A stretch of 63,613 bases of DNA from Alphaproteobacteria bacterium 65-37 (GCA_001897995.1 MKRV01000196.1:1-63613); one strand, 5' to 3'; counted from the stretch's first letter, positions 1-8,561 are shown. Notes: generated from the letters alone by a model not told the origin. A program made the numbers and translations.

Positions 1-1
1 A

Positions 2-94
2 ATTCTGCTCGTTCACGCAGAAAGCACCGGCGAGCTTTCCTACGCACTCGACTACGCAGCGCGGGCTGGCGACTTCGTCGAGATCGAGCCTTGA
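2..94 (+). CDS. C-terminal end of an unidentified protein (5' end outside window)
   Basis: An open frame enters from the left edge and ends at a TGA at 92-94. It encodes 30 residues ending ...ARAGDFVEIEP. The codon pattern and acidic, alanine-rich composition look like real coding sequence, but nothing is long enough to assign a family. It is on the opposite strand to the IS remnant that follows. I infer only that a gene ends here. Confidence 0.4.
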   Translation: MLLVHAESTGELSYALDYAARAGDFVEIEP

Positions 95-710
95 GTTGGG
101 TTCCGGCATATCTTCATGCGCAGGGGGCGTTCCATGCCAGCGCCGCGCTTTGGTATTACTTGTATCGGGGTGATGACGTATTGCTCCGAATGATCCGGAA
201 CTTGCCAAGAACGTCCTTTCACGGCGAGTTTCCGACCCGTCGTGTGATCAGTGAGTGAACTCCCTGATCCCGCACCTGGGTCCGCCGCTCGCAATCGACT
301 AGCTTGTCGGCCTCCAACGCGGCAAGAGCATCGTGCATTCGACTGGGATCAGGCGAAGCTGCGATGCCGAAGGCAGAGATGCCCGCCGCAAGGCGTTTCC
401 GCACAATTGGAACCGCTACGCGGTTCCAATTGTGCGCAAGCCGCTGCAGCGCGAGCGTGGCGCGCCAGACCGGGCGGCGCTCAGCTGCTTGCGCGAGCTG
501 TCGATGCGTGCAGCAAGCTTGATCAGCGCCGCGTCGATGCGATCGCTGAACCTGTCATGCATGGCCCGCGCTTTGTTGCGTCGATCAAGCACGAGGGCGA
601 GCGGATGCGTAATCGAGCGGCCAAGGTAGCGCTCGTAGATCTCGGGCGGGTTTCAAACTCGCTTATGGTTGCTCTCCTCTTCTCAGGTCCAATCAAGCGG
701 CGGCCAGGCC
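95..710. other. About 600 bp without a recognisable intact gene
   Basis: Several overlapping small frames exist on both strands, but none has a convincing family or start signal. Downstream of the truncated IS orfA, the minus strand between about 665 and 435 has a plausible coding frame rich in Arg/Lys/Ala helices (including DRRNKARAMHDRFSDRIDAAL) that ends in the palindrome at 400-436. It may be the C-terminal piece of a gene broken by the IS. I cannot name it. The stretch looks like scar DNA next to a partly deleted insertion sequence. Confidence 0.4.
400..436. repeat. Perfect 17-bp-arm inverted repeat
   Basis: The left arm (400-416, CGCACAATTGGAACCGC) is exactly complementary to the right arm (420-436), with only the 3-nt loop TAC between them. 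No T-run follows on either strand, so it is not a classical intrinsic terminator. It could be a dispersed chromosomal palindrome or a protein-binding or cruciform site. Copies elsewhere in the genome would settle this. Confidence 0.7.
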
Positions 711-977
711 TTAGAGCTTTCGCCGGATCACGTCCTGCAGCATCTCCTTGTCGAGGCTTAAATCGGCGACGATCTTCTTCAGCTTGCCGTTTTCTTCCTC
801 GAGCTGGCGCAGCCGCTTCATTTCTGAGGGCATCAGACCGGCGTATTTCTTGCGCCAGTTGTAGAACGTCGCCTCCGAGATGCCCGCCTTGCGGCAGACC
901 TCGCCGACCGCCGTCCCATCCTCAGCCTGCTTCAAAATGAAGGCGATTTGCGCCTCCGAAAATTTGGACTTCTTCAT
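711..977 (-). CDS. IS3-family transposase OrfA (helix-turn-helix subunit), element remnant
   Basis: An 88-residue protein starting MKKSKFSEAQIAF, with a helix-turn-helix (about residues 22-43, EVCRKAGISEATFYNWRKKY) and then a leucine-zipper-like helix (LRQLEEENGKLKKIV) ending ...DVIRRKL. This is the full normal length of OrfA in the IS407 group, in which OrfA binds the terminal repeats and is joined to OrfB by programmed frameshifting. OrfB is missing here, so no active transposase can be made. The start is the ATG at 975-977; the longer upstream frame runs through the terminal repeat and is not real. Confidence 0.85.
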   Translation of the reverse strand: MKKSKFSEAQIAFILKQAEDGTAVGEVCRKAGISEATFYNWRKKYAGLMPSEMKRLRQLEEENGKLKKIVADLSLDKEMLQDVIRRKL

Positions 978-1057
978 CCGCTGCTCCGCTATCGGCCGGG
1001 AGATTCGTAACTGGAATTTTCCAGTTTCGCGTGGTCCAGTTTTCAGGGAGCAGGTCA
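711..1057 (-). mobile_element. Truncated IS3-family (IS407 group) insertion sequence
   Basis: On the minus strand the element starts with a terminal repeat (1057 down to 1032; TGACCTGCTCCC...AACTGGACCA) of the form typical of IS407-group elements. It continues through a complete orfA (977 to 711) and stops just after it. The downstream orfB (DDE integrase domain) and the other terminal repeat are absent; the sequence after orfA cannot be read as orfB in any frame. It is therefore an immobile remnant, left after a deletion that removed roughly the last two thirds of the element. Confidence 0.8.
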
Positions 1058-1364
1058 CGTTTGAGGCGCCCCAGCGTGGATGAAACTGATAACTACATCT
1101 CCGCTGGAGCACTATGATGTTGCGGCCAAGAACGCGCGACGACGCCCCAGGGCCGGCCAATTTCGCTATGATGGCTCGCGAATTGCCCCGAAACGGGGTG
1201 GCCGCAATATTCCCTCCAACGCACGCCCCATGCCGTGCGCGGAATGCCGATAGCACTTCTGCTGACCATCCTGTTCGATGCGCCAGCTTTCCACGCCGAC
1301 ATCTGAACCGTCATATATTTCGTTATGATTTGTTGATTTGCTCAGTCTGCAAAGGGGGTGTGCC
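1058..1364. other. Intergenic region between the IS end and the nitric oxide reductase gene
   Basis: No gene is recognised here; a 73-codon minus-strand frame (1314-1093) has no family resemblance I can see. The last 60 bp before the reductase are AT-rich (around 1307-1335) and probably carry its promoter. A good ribosome-binding site (AAAGGGGG at 1351-1358) lies 6 nt before the TTG start at 1365. I could not identify a convincing FNR/NnrR or NsrR operator. Confidence 0.4.
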
Positions 1365-3608
1365 TTGGGGGAATATCGCAAGCTGTGGTGGACGCTGATC
1401 GCGGTCCTCGTGGTCACGTTCAGTATATTGGGGTTCTACGGCACCGAATTCTACCGCAAGCCGCCCCCGATTCCGGCGCAGGTCGTATCGACCAGCGGCG
1501 CGATGTTGATGACCCGCGACGATATCCTCGACGGGCAGACGGCGTGGCAAAGCACCGGCGGCATGCAGGTCGGCTCGATCTGGGGCCATGGCGCCTATCA
1601 GGCGCCCGACTGGTCGGCCGACTGGCTGCATCGCGAACTCACCACATGGCTCGATCTCACCGCGCAGGAAACCACAGGCAAGCCGTTCGACGCCCTCCAG
1701 CCCGAAGAACAGGCCAAGCTCAGATATTGGCTGGAGCAGGAATATCGCAAGAACACTTATGATCCCGATACCGGCACCCTGACCGTTTCCGACCGGCGGG
1801 CGGAGGCAATGGCCGCGGTCGCGGACTATTATCAGAGGCTCTACGGCAACGATCCGGCGATGCGGGAACGGCGTGACAACTACGCCATGAAGGAAAACAC
1901 GCTGCCCAGTCTGGAGCGGCGCGAGGACTTGACCCACTTCTTCTTCTGGACCGCCTGGGCCACCGCCACCGAGCGGCCAGGGACGAATGCAACCTATACC
2001 AACAATTGGCCGCCCGAACCGCTGATCGGCAATCATCCCACCGCTGAAAACATCATGTGGTCGCTGGCCTGCGTCATCATCCTGATCGCCGGCGTGGGCG
2101 CGCTCATCTGGGGCTGGGCGTTCCTGCGCCGCCATGAGCCGGACCCGCAAGCGCCAGCGACCGATCCGATGCTCGCCGTCGGGGTGACGGCATCGCAAAA
2201 GGCTGTCGGAAAATATCTGTTCGTCGTGATGGCGCTGTTCGTGGCGCAGGTGTTCCTCGGCGGCCTCACCGCCCATTACACGATCGAGGGACAGGGTTTT
2301 TACGGCCTCGACCTATCCTGGTTTCCCTATTCGCTCAGCCGCACCTGGCACGTCCAGAGCGCGATCTTCTGGATCGCCACCGCGTTTTTGGCGGCGGGAC
2401 TGTTCCTCGCACCGCTCATCAACGGGGGCAAGGACCCGAAATATCAGGCGCTCGGTGTCCATGTTTTGTTCGCGGCGCTGCTGATCGTGGTGGTCGGCTC
2501 CTATGCCGGCAATTTCTTTGCCATTGCCCAGATAATGCCGCCGGAACTCAACTTCTGGCTCGGCCAGCAGGGTTATGAATATCTCGATCTTGGCCGGTTG
2601 TGGCAGATTGCCCTGTTCATCGGCATCCTGTTCTGGCTGCTGCTGATGTTGCGCGCCATGGTTCCGGCGATGCGCGGGGGTGGCGACAAGAACCTCATCG
2701 CCCTGTTGTGCGTGTCGGTCGTCGCGATCGGGCTGTTCTATGGCTCCGGCCTGTTTTATGGCGAACGCACCCACATCACCATCATGGAATATTGGCGCTG
2801 GTGGGTGGTCCATCTGTGGGTCGAGGGCATATTCGAAGTTTTCGCTACCACCGCATTGGCGTTCATCTTTTCGTCGACGGGGCTGGTATCGCGCCGGATC
2901 GCCACCGCCGCCGCCCTGGCCTCGGCATCGCTGTTCATGGTCGGCGGCGTACCCGGGACCTTCCACCATTTGTATTTCTCCGGCACCACGACGCCGGTGA
3001 TGGCGGTCGGCGCCGCGTTCAGTGCGCTCGAAGTCGTGCCGCTCATCGTGCTCGGCCATGAGGCGTGGGAACATTGGAGCTACAAGGACCGCGCGTCGTG
3101 GATGCAGCGCGTGAAATGGCCATTGATGTGCTTTGTGGCGGTCGCCTTCTGGAACATGCTGGGCGCCGGCGTCTTCGGCTTCATGATCAATACGCCGGTG
3201 GCGCTGTTCTATCTTCAGGGCCTCAACACTACGGCGGTTCATGCCCATGCCGCCCTGTTTGGCGTCTATGGCTTCCTGTCGCTCGGCTTTGTGCTGTTGA
3301 TCCTGCGCTATTTGCGCCCCGACATGCTGTTCAACGAGCGGCTGATGAAAACCGGCTTCTGGAGTCTCAACGCCGGCCTGGTGCTGATGATCTTCACCAG
3401 CCTGCTGCCGGTCGGGCTGTTCCAGTTCCAGGCGAGCACCAGCGTCGGCATGTGGTATGCGCGCAGCGACGAATTCCTTCAACAGCCCTTCCTTGAAACC
3501 CTGCGCTGGATACGCACCTTCGGCGATGTCGTGTTCATCGTCGGCGCTCTCGCCATCGCGTGGCAGGTCGTGATCCTGGGCCTGTGGCGCAAGGGAGCAC
3601 ATGTGTGA
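1365..3608 (+). CDS. norZ: Quinol-dependent nitric oxide reductase (qNOR)
   Basis: A single-subunit inner-membrane enzyme that reduces two NO to N2O using quinol electrons, for denitrification or NO detoxification. The protein is 747 residues. It has an N-terminal transmembrane helix, a periplasmic cytochrome-c-like fold without a CxxCH haem site (the qNOR hallmark), then about twelve membrane helices of the haem-copper oxidase superfamily. Metal ligands are visible: HLWVEG (about residue 482) and the HH of GTFHHLYFSG (about 533) for the non-haem iron, and VHAHAALFG (about 625) for the two haems. I start at TTG 1365 because AAAGGGGG lies 6 nt upstream and the protein then begins MGEYRKLWW, like family members; the frame stays open upstream. 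It stands alone, without norC or other nor genes. It lies outside the defence island, between the IS remnant and the tRNA scar. Confidence 0.92.
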   Translation: MGEYRKLWWTLIAVLVVTFSILGFYGTEFYRKPPPIPAQVVSTSGAMLMTRDDILDGQTAWQSTGGMQVGSIWGHGAYQAPDWSADWLHRELTTWLDLTAQETTGKPFDALQPEEQAKLRYWLEQEYRKNTYDPDTGTLTVSDRRAEAMAAVADYYQRLYGNDPAMRERRDNYAMKENTLPSLERREDLTHFFFWTAWATATERPGTNATYTNNWPPEPLIGNHPTAENIMWSLACVIILIAGVGALIWGWAFLRRHEPDPQAPATDPMLAVGVTASQKAVGKYLFVVMALFVAQVFLGGLTAHYTIEGQGFYGLDLSWFPYSLSRTWHVQSAIFWIATAFLAAGLFLAPLINGGKDPKYQALGVHVLFAALLIVVVGSYAGNFFAIAQIMPPELNFWLGQQGYEYLDLGRLWQIALFIGILFWLLLMLRAMVPAMRGGGDKNLIALLCVSVVAIGLFYGSGLFYGERTHITIMEYWRWWVVHLWVEGIFEVFATTALAFIFSSTGLVSRRIATAAALASASLFMVGGVPGTFHHLYFSGTTTPVMAVGAAFSALEVVPLIVLGHEAWEHWSYKDRASWMQRVKWPLMCFVAVAFWNMLGAGVFGFMINTPVALFYLQGLNTTAVHAHAALFGVYGFLSLGFVLLILRYLRPDMLFNERLMKTGFWSLNAGLVLMIFTSLLPVGLFQFQASTSVGMWYARSDEFLQQPFLETLRWIRTFGDVVFIVGALAIAWQVVILGLWRKGAHV

Positions 3609-3856
3609 CAGGTGGCGAACAGAGAGCCCGCCACCATCTGCACGACGGCTTTCGGGATCAACGAATTGCACGCGGAACGGCGTACATTGGGGCGCGAAGC
3701 CGACAATCCACCCGAGATGATTCGAACTTTTTGCTGCCGGACACCGCCCTGAATACTACGCCCGATTTCCGTGGCGTTTCTGTCAGAGTAGCCCGGTGGT
3801 CATAGACGGCATGGAGGCGGCTCCAGCGTAGTCTGGCGTAGTACCCACGGCGGAAA

Positions 3857-3901
3857 TGGCGCACCCGGCACGATTCGAACGTGCGGCCTCCACCTTCGGA
3901 G
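3857..3901 (-). other. 3' half of tRNA-Arg(CCG): probable attachment-site scar
   Basis: On the minus strand the segment reads as an anticodon loop CTCCGAA (anticodon CCG), the 3' anticodon-stem strand GGTGG, variable loop AGGCC, a perfect T arm (GCACG-TTCGAAT-CGTGC), acceptor strand CGGGTGC, discriminator G and an encoded CCA (3859-3857). The match stops abruptly: the bases that should pair with GGTGG (3902-3906) do not, and there is no D arm or 5' acceptor strand. Tyrosine-recombinase elements commonly use tRNA 3' halves as attB, leaving such a copy at the end away from the restored tRNA. By that logic the inserted DNA lies to the right. No second copy occurs in the window. Confidence 0.75.
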
Positions 3902-3950
3902 AGCAGCGGTCGAACGGCGCGCGAGATTCCGACAGTGAGCTGTTGCGGCG

Positions 3951-4532
3951 CTACCAGTCGCGCCGACGCGCCGTGGGAAGCATTCGATCATACGTATCCG
4001 TCTCGGACTCCTCGTCGAGGGCCCAACTCCTTCCGTCATCGTTTAGCAGCAATAGGCTGATGACGAAGTCGTACTGCTCGGCCACAACGGTCATTTCATG
4101 GACCGGCTCGTTGAACCAGATGCCGGGGTCATGATCAGCAGTGCCGCGGCCGTCGACCACCCGGTCTTGTTGGACCGCGAGCGAGGTGGCCGGAATTTCG
4201 ATCGGACCGGCAGACGTCCGATAGAAGGCGCGGGTCTTAAGTGCGGGCGTGCTTGAGCGGGCCCAAAGGATAAAACCATCGCGTGACACGACGAGAACAG
4301 CGCGCTGCTCCGTGTAACTGAGCCAGCGCAATATGGTGGCGATCAGCGATACGCGATACCGGTCGCGGCAGTGCTCGATCTGGTCGAGTTCGACCTTCGC
4401 CTGATCCGCTATCTGTCTCCGGAAATCATCGAGCGGCAGCAGAAAAGTTGCCGCGAAGACGTTCGCCTGATGCTCTACCTGTCCGTACTCGGAATCCCAC
4501 CGGACAACGTCCTGCTCCCCGCATCGCATGCA
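3951..4532 (-). pseudogene. N-terminally truncated ImmA/IrrE-type metalloprotease
   Basis: The minus-strand frame from about 4532 to the stop at 3951 encodes some 193 residues. It begins MRCGEQDVV and continues with VEHQANVFAATFLLPLDDFRRQI, the typical second half of the ImmA/IrrE (COG2856) domain, where the glutamate and the following FA..LLP helix lie just after the zinc-binding HExxH. The HExxH itself and everything N-terminal are missing: upstream of 4532 the same frame is merely antisense to the DUF2235 fragment. The C-terminal 130 residues are an accessory domain I do not recognise. Without the zinc motif it cannot be an active protease, and no start codon or ribosome-binding site is in place. 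Confidence 0.7.
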
Positions 4533-5735
4533 CGCAGCATCGCAAATCTCCTGATGCTCTGCGGGGTCCCGACCCGACAGGGCGACCGGCCCCTGCAGCG
4601 TTTCAGGAAGTCGATCCGCGATATCGCTCACGAGGCGGTTCATGACGTGCTGGAGCATGGCGCGGGCCATCCGCGCGCCACGTTCGAGGAGGAGCGCCTG
4701 GAACTCGCTCGGAGATTCCGTGCGGAGTATGGCGCCGACCACGAATCCGGTGAAGGCCATCGCTCCAACGCAGCGCCCTATTTCATTGGCATGTTCGACA
4801 CGGTTGCGGCGCTCGGCGTCAAAGGCGCGCTGGCAATCGCCATCAAGGTGTCGCTCGTGATGGGGGCGGGCGTGCTCGCGGCGGTCCTCTCTATTATCCC
4901 GTCGTTGGCAATAGGCGGCATTCTGTTCATTCTGGGCTTTGCTTTCTGGTGGTCGGTGCTGGCACTTGTTGTGGCCGCTGCCGTTCTGGGCGGCGCCCTC
5001 ATGCATTGGCGCCAGCGCAAGTCCATCAGGAAGATCATCAAGGATTTTCCGAATCCGGGCGATCGATCGACTCATCTCGCCGAATGGAAGGGCGAACACT
5101 TCGACCGCCTGCTCAGTCGGTTCGTAGGGTATGCCCGCTCGGCAAACGCGATCGACGAGACACGGGAAGACTTTGCTCGCGTTCCCTGGGGTCCTACGGC
5201 TGAAATGGAGACCGAACGCAACGGCATCCCGACCTTCAAGCAGATCTGGTTCGCGGGCAACCACTCCGACATCGGTGGTAGCTACCCGGAGACGGAGTCG
5301 CGTCTCTCCGATGTGGCACTGGGATGGATGATCGAGGAAGCAGTTGGAATCCCTGACGGTCTCAAGATCGGGCCTGTGATGGTGAGCGGTCACCACCTCG
5401 CGGGAACGCCTGAGGTTGGCATTCCCCTCCAGCTCTTTCCGGCCGCCGATGGTCTTCAGCATTGCGAGGTTGCCGGGATGCAGGATCTGCTGGACGGCCG
5501 CCTTCCGGGGTGGCTGCGCCGCTTTACGACCGGCCTGGGCTGGAAGGCAGCGCCGCGGCCGATCAACAAGGAAGCTATCGTTCACCCGACCGTCGAGGCA
5601 CGGTTTCGGCTGGAGGCGGTTTTGCAATGTGCCGGCTCGGGCGCCTACAGGCCTGCCTCATTGAAGGAACATGTGAAGTTCAGCGGATTTTACCCTGATG
5701 CCGCCACCGACGGCTCGTCCACCACAGCGACATGA
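4533..5735 (+). pseudogene. N-terminally truncated DUF2235 (Tle1-like) alpha/beta hydrolase
   Basis: From about 4533 the plus-strand frame reads RSIANLLMLCGVPTR, which matches the position just after the nucleophile elbow (GxSRGA) of DUF2235 proteins. It continues with APYFIGMFDTVAALG and FAGNHSDIGGSYPE, the conserved segments carrying the Asp and His-Asp of the family. Two or three hydrophobic helices (about 4840-5010) are inserted between them. The N-terminal DGTxN region and the serine nucleophile are absent; the open frame further upstream is antisense to the ImmA fragment. DUF2235 proteins are lipases or phospholipases, often T6SS effectors. Here it is a dead remnant of 400 codons, convergent with the KfrA-like gene. 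Confidence 0.72.
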
Positions 5736-5758
5736 CCGGGCGCGAGGCCCTGTCGATC

Positions 5759-6442
5759 TCATCTGACTTTTCGGCGGGTGGCCGGGGCCTTCGGGAGTTT
5801 GGAAGCACTGGATCTTGCCTTCAATACCGCGATCTCGCCGACCAGCCCTTCGATCCGCTTCTGCAACGCGCGAATCTCTTCCCGATCCTGGCCCTGATTG
5901 CGCTCGAGGTTGTCTATGACCCGTTGAGAGGCTCGGAGGTCGCTTTCGGCGTTGCGCAAGGCGGCGCGCAATCCTTCGCTGGTTTGGGCAAGCTTGGTGT
6001 TTTCGACGCCGCGGTCGTCCAGCACCCGATCCTTTTCCTCGCCTTGCCTCTCGAGCCGGCCGACGAGGTCGGTCGAACTTGCCAGGCTTGTCTTGAGGCC
6101 GGCGATCTCCTGGCGCAGCCGATCATTCTCGCGTCGGGCATGGTGTGTGGATTCGACCGAGCCGGCCTCCCAGCATTTCTGCGCCAAAGCGGTAATCTGC
6201 TGGGAGGTCTCGGTGAAAAGGAGCTGAACCTCACGGGACAACGCCTCTGGAAGTGCCGTCGGATCGCCGTGGGGATGGGGGACAGCTTCCGGACGATCGG
6301 CGAGGACGGCCTTGATGCGGCGGACATTGCCGCCGCCCAAGCGCATTCTCACCCGCATCGGGTTCACGTCCTCGCCTTCATCGGCAAGAGCTTGAATGGC
6401 GGCGGCAATGTCGGAATCGGTGTATTTCTGGGGGCGGGGCAT
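5759..6442 (-). CDS. KfrA-like DNA-binding protein with long coiled coil
   Basis: The 227-residue protein starts MPRPQKYTDSDIAAAI. Its N-terminal 60 residues (to about ADRPEAVP) match the KfrA N-terminal DNA-binding domain seen in plasmid and phage proteins. The rest is an almost continuous heptad-rich coiled coil (about 75-210, e.g. LRQEIAGLKTSL) ending in a basic tail. KfrA proteins of IncP and IncU plasmids bind iterons in their own promoter and help partition. The gene is divergent from jetA across 71 bp, so the likeliest role is autoregulation plus control of the Wadjet operon. That placement is suggestive because Wadjet acts on plasmids. The function is inferred only from domain and position. 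Confidence 0.8.
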   Translation of the reverse strand: MPRPQKYTDSDIAAAIQALADEGEDVNPMRVRMRLGGGNVRRIKAVLADRPEAVPHPHGDPTALPEALSREVQLLFTETSQQITALAQKCWEAGSVESTHHARRENDRLRQEIAGLKTSLASSTDLVGRLERQGEEKDRVLDDRGVENTKLAQTSEGLRAALRNAESDLRASQRVIDNLERNQGQDREEIRALQKRIEGLVGEIAVLKARSSASKLPKAPATRRKVR

Positions 6443-6513
6443 CCAGACCCGTATTTAATAGTTTGTGCTAACTTATGATGTAACAAACCAAGCGTCCGGT
6501 GGGAAGTCGGCCG
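6443..6513. promoter_or_regulatory. Divergent promoter/operator between the kfrA-like gene and jetABCD
   Basis: This 71-bp spacer is much more AT-rich than its surroundings (TATTTAATAG, ACTTATGATG) and must serve both genes. It contains a short inverted repeat GTTTGT (6461-6466) / ACAAAC (6483-6488) with a 16-bp spacer, a candidate KfrA-type site. Ribosome-binding sequence GGGAAG (6501-6506) precedes the jetA ATG at 6514. Confidence 0.5.
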
Positions 6514-7893
6514 ATGAGCTTGCTTGATGTCATTCCGTTTACGCTGTTCCGGGCGCTGTCGGCGTCGGCGCACGTCCGCAACGTCGCCGTCCTGGAACGC
6601 CTGTTCGAGCAGTTTTTCGACGATTTCGCGTTCGCCCCCAAGAGGGCGGAAGTCCTCCAGGTCATCCGCGAAGTGCTCGACAATCCCGATTACTCGCCGC
6701 CGGCCGATGACACCGATGCAGGCGGCCCGGCAGAAATGGCCGAGCATCTCCTTTATGCCCGCCTGCGCGAGGATGGCTGGCTACTGGAGGTCACCAACCG
6801 GCGGACCGTCGAAGTCTACATGTCGCGGGAAGCCCACGCCCTGCTGTCGGCCCTCATCACGTTGAAGGAAGAACTCAAGGTCGACATTTCGGCCGAATCG
6901 AGTCTCATCGACAGTGGCGTTCTCGCTGCCTATCTGGATCCCGCCGGCAAAGTCATGAACATCGCCAGCGCACGCCGCCAGGCCGTGCAGCTGCGACGCT
7001 CGATCGACGGCGTGGTCACGTCGCTCCACCGTATCGAGGAAGATCTGATGCGGTCGGACGGCCTCGCGGATCTGCTGATGAAATTCATGGATCGCTTCGT
7101 AGAGAAGCTGCTTCTACAAAACTATCGTGCGCTCAAGGCCTCGGCCTATAACCCGATGCGGTTCCAGCGCAGCATTCAGACCAACACCGAACGTTTCATG
7201 AATGATGAGGGGCAGGTCTCACGGGCCGCCGTCGCCCTGGCCGATCAGGCTCTTGCCAGCGACGTCGCCACGGCTCGAGCTCAGATCCTCCAGGATCTCA
7301 CACGGATACGCGACGTGTTCGCCGGTTTGGGCGAGAAGCTCGATCTGATCGATCGGTTCTCGCACAAGCTGGAACGCCGGATCGCCACGACGGTGCGCTA
7401 TCAGGAAACCGCCCGCAACGTCCGCGAAAAAGCGCTTCGCAACGGCATTCGTCTTGCGTTTGCCCAGCTCGACGCTGGACAAGCCGCGTGCATCACGCCT
7501 TTGGTCGATATACCGGTGCCGTATTCGACGGCGACGCTTGCCTTGCCGAAGAGGGCCCGCGAACCGGTCGAACCGCAGCTGCGCCGGCCCACGACGCTCG
7601 ACCCGGCCGATCTCCTGCGCGAGAGCATGTTGGACTCCTATGTTGCCGCGATGGACGTGACGCGGAATGCGGTCGCGGCACGGCTGCGCACGCTGGCGAC
7701 CGCCGAAGGCTTCTTCGATCTCGATCAGTTCGTCCCGGAAACTGCCCGGGATGTGGCAGTTCTCTACGAGATACGAAGCGGCTCGATCGGCTCGTTACCG
7801 GGGCTGGACATTCGAAAGGGGACTTCCACGAAGCCGAGCCCATTTATTTCCGGCCCGAACCTGCTCATCCGCCGCAAGGAGGAGGGGCAATGA
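6514..7893 (+). CDS. jetA: Wadjet JetA (kleisin, MukF-like, DUF5716)
   Basis: A 459-residue protein opening LLDVIPFTLFRALSASAHVRNVAVLERLF, the characteristic start of JetA/DUF5716. This is the kleisin that bridges the JetC ATPase heads in Wadjet, an SMC-type complex that extrudes and cleaves small circular plasmids. The N-terminal winged-helix region is followed by a long helical middle (about residues 130-310) and a C-terminal domain. I start at ATG 6514, 7 nt after GGGAAG; an in-frame GTG at 6499 has no ribosome-binding site. The stop overlaps the jetB start by 4 nt (ATGA), the first of three overlaps in jetABCD. The gene order is that of complete type I Wadjet systems. Confidence 0.92.
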   Translation: MSLLDVIPFTLFRALSASAHVRNVAVLERLFEQFFDDFAFAPKRAEVLQVIREVLDNPDYSPPADDTDAGGPAEMAEHLLYARLREDGWLLEVTNRRTVEVYMSREAHALLSALITLKEELKVDISAESSLIDSGVLAAYLDPAGKVMNIASARRQAVQLRRSIDGVVTSLHRIEEDLMRSDGLADLLMKFMDRFVEKLLLQNYRALKASAYNPMRFQRSIQTNTERFMNDEGQVSRAAVALADQALASDVATARAQILQDLTRIRDVFAGLGEKLDLIDRFSHKLERRIATTVRYQETARNVREKALRNGIRLAFAQLDAGQAACITPLVDIPVPYSTATLALPKRAREPVEPQLRRPTTLDPADLLRESMLDSYVAAMDVTRNAVAARLRTLATAEGFFDLDQFVPETARDVAVLYEIRSGSIGSLPGLDIRKGTSTKPSPFISGPNLLIRRKEEGQ

Positions 7894-8561
7894 TCGTCTC
7901 GCGCTGGGCGGCACGGCAAGCCAACCAGGACCCCAATGTCACCGCCGAGCAGTTGACGGAGACGGCGAACCGTCTGCTGTACCGTCAATTCATTACGCGC
8001 GGGGATCCGGGAGGCGGCAGCCATTTCGACCGCATCGTCGGCAATCTCGACTACTTCAAGGACCTCTTCGCAAGCTTCGGCTTTCGCTTCATCTTCAATG
8101 ATGGGTGGGGCTATGTCGGGTACGTCAGCCCGGCGGCCTTCAACAACATGCGGGTTCCGACGCAGGAGACGATCGTCCTTCTGTGTCTGCGCCTTCTCTA
8201 CAATGAAGGCGCCGAAAAGGGCTACTTCGTCAATTCCACCGCCGAGATCCTCGTGGACGAGGACGAAATCCAGACGGTCTTCTCGTCCATGGGATCACGG
8301 AGCCTCAAGCCCGGTGAATTGCGCGCGATCCTGACGACGTTCAAGCGCCAGGGCCTGCTTACATTCGATCAGACACACTCCCTGCAGGTGGCGGCAGATA
8401 TCACGATCCGGCCGACCATTACTGAAGCAGTCGACGAGTCCTTCTTGGCGCGTCTGGAGGCATGGGGCGGGTCGTCCACCATCAAAGACAGTGACGGACA
8501 GGAAGAGCCCGATTCGGACGGCGCCGCCGAGTCAGATGCGCTGCCGGAGACACCGCGATGA
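7890..8561 (+). CDS. jetB: Wadjet JetB (KITE subunit, MukE-like, DUF4194)
   Basis: A 223-residue protein beginning MIVSRWAARQANQDPNVTAEQLTETANRLL. It has two winged-helix-like segments (about 60-130 and 135-185), the usual build of DUF4194/JetB. JetB dimers bind the kleisin JetA and help load the complex on DNA. The last 35 residues are acidic and low-complexity (DSDGQEEPDSDGAAE), typical of the disordered JetB tail. The ATG overlaps the jetA stop and its own TGA overlaps the jetC ATG, with AAGGAGGAGGGG (7876-7887) as ribosome-binding site. Tight coupling fits a fixed-stoichiometry complex. Confidence 0.92.
   Translation: MIVSRWAARQANQDPNVTAEQLTETANRLLYRQFITRGDPGGGSHFDRIVGNLDYFKDLFASFGFRFIFNDGWGYVGYVSPAAFNNMRVPTQETIVLLCLRLLYNEGAEKGYFVNSTAEILVDEDEIQTVFSSMGSRSLKPGELRAILTTFKRQGLLTFDQTHSLQVAADITIRPTITEAVDESFLARLEAWGGSSTIKDSDGQEEPDSDGAAESDALPETPR

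Noticed and set aside
435..665. Possible exodeoxyribonuclease VII large-subunit (XseA) C-terminus on the minus strand
   Set aside because: The helical Arg/Ala-rich composition is suggestive, but no family-specific motif is present and the similarity may be generic.
1093..1314. 73-codon minus-strand ORF between the IS and norZ
   Set aside because: No ribosome-binding site or family resemblance; probably non-coding.
2313..3671. Long minus-strand ORF opposite the nitric oxide reductase
   Set aside because: His/Gln/Arg-rich antisense shadow typical of high-GC DNA; the plus-strand protein has all expected metal ligands.
3951..5627. A 558-codon minus-strand ORF as one intact protein
   Set aside because: Only its last about 190 codons (after 4532) match a family; the rest is antisense to the DUF2235 fragment.
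4371..5735. A full-length plus-strand DUF2235 gene starting at 4371
   Set aside because: The first 54 codons are antisense to the ImmA fragment, and the DGTxN and nucleophile motifs are missing, so the frame is only a truncated remnant from about 4533.
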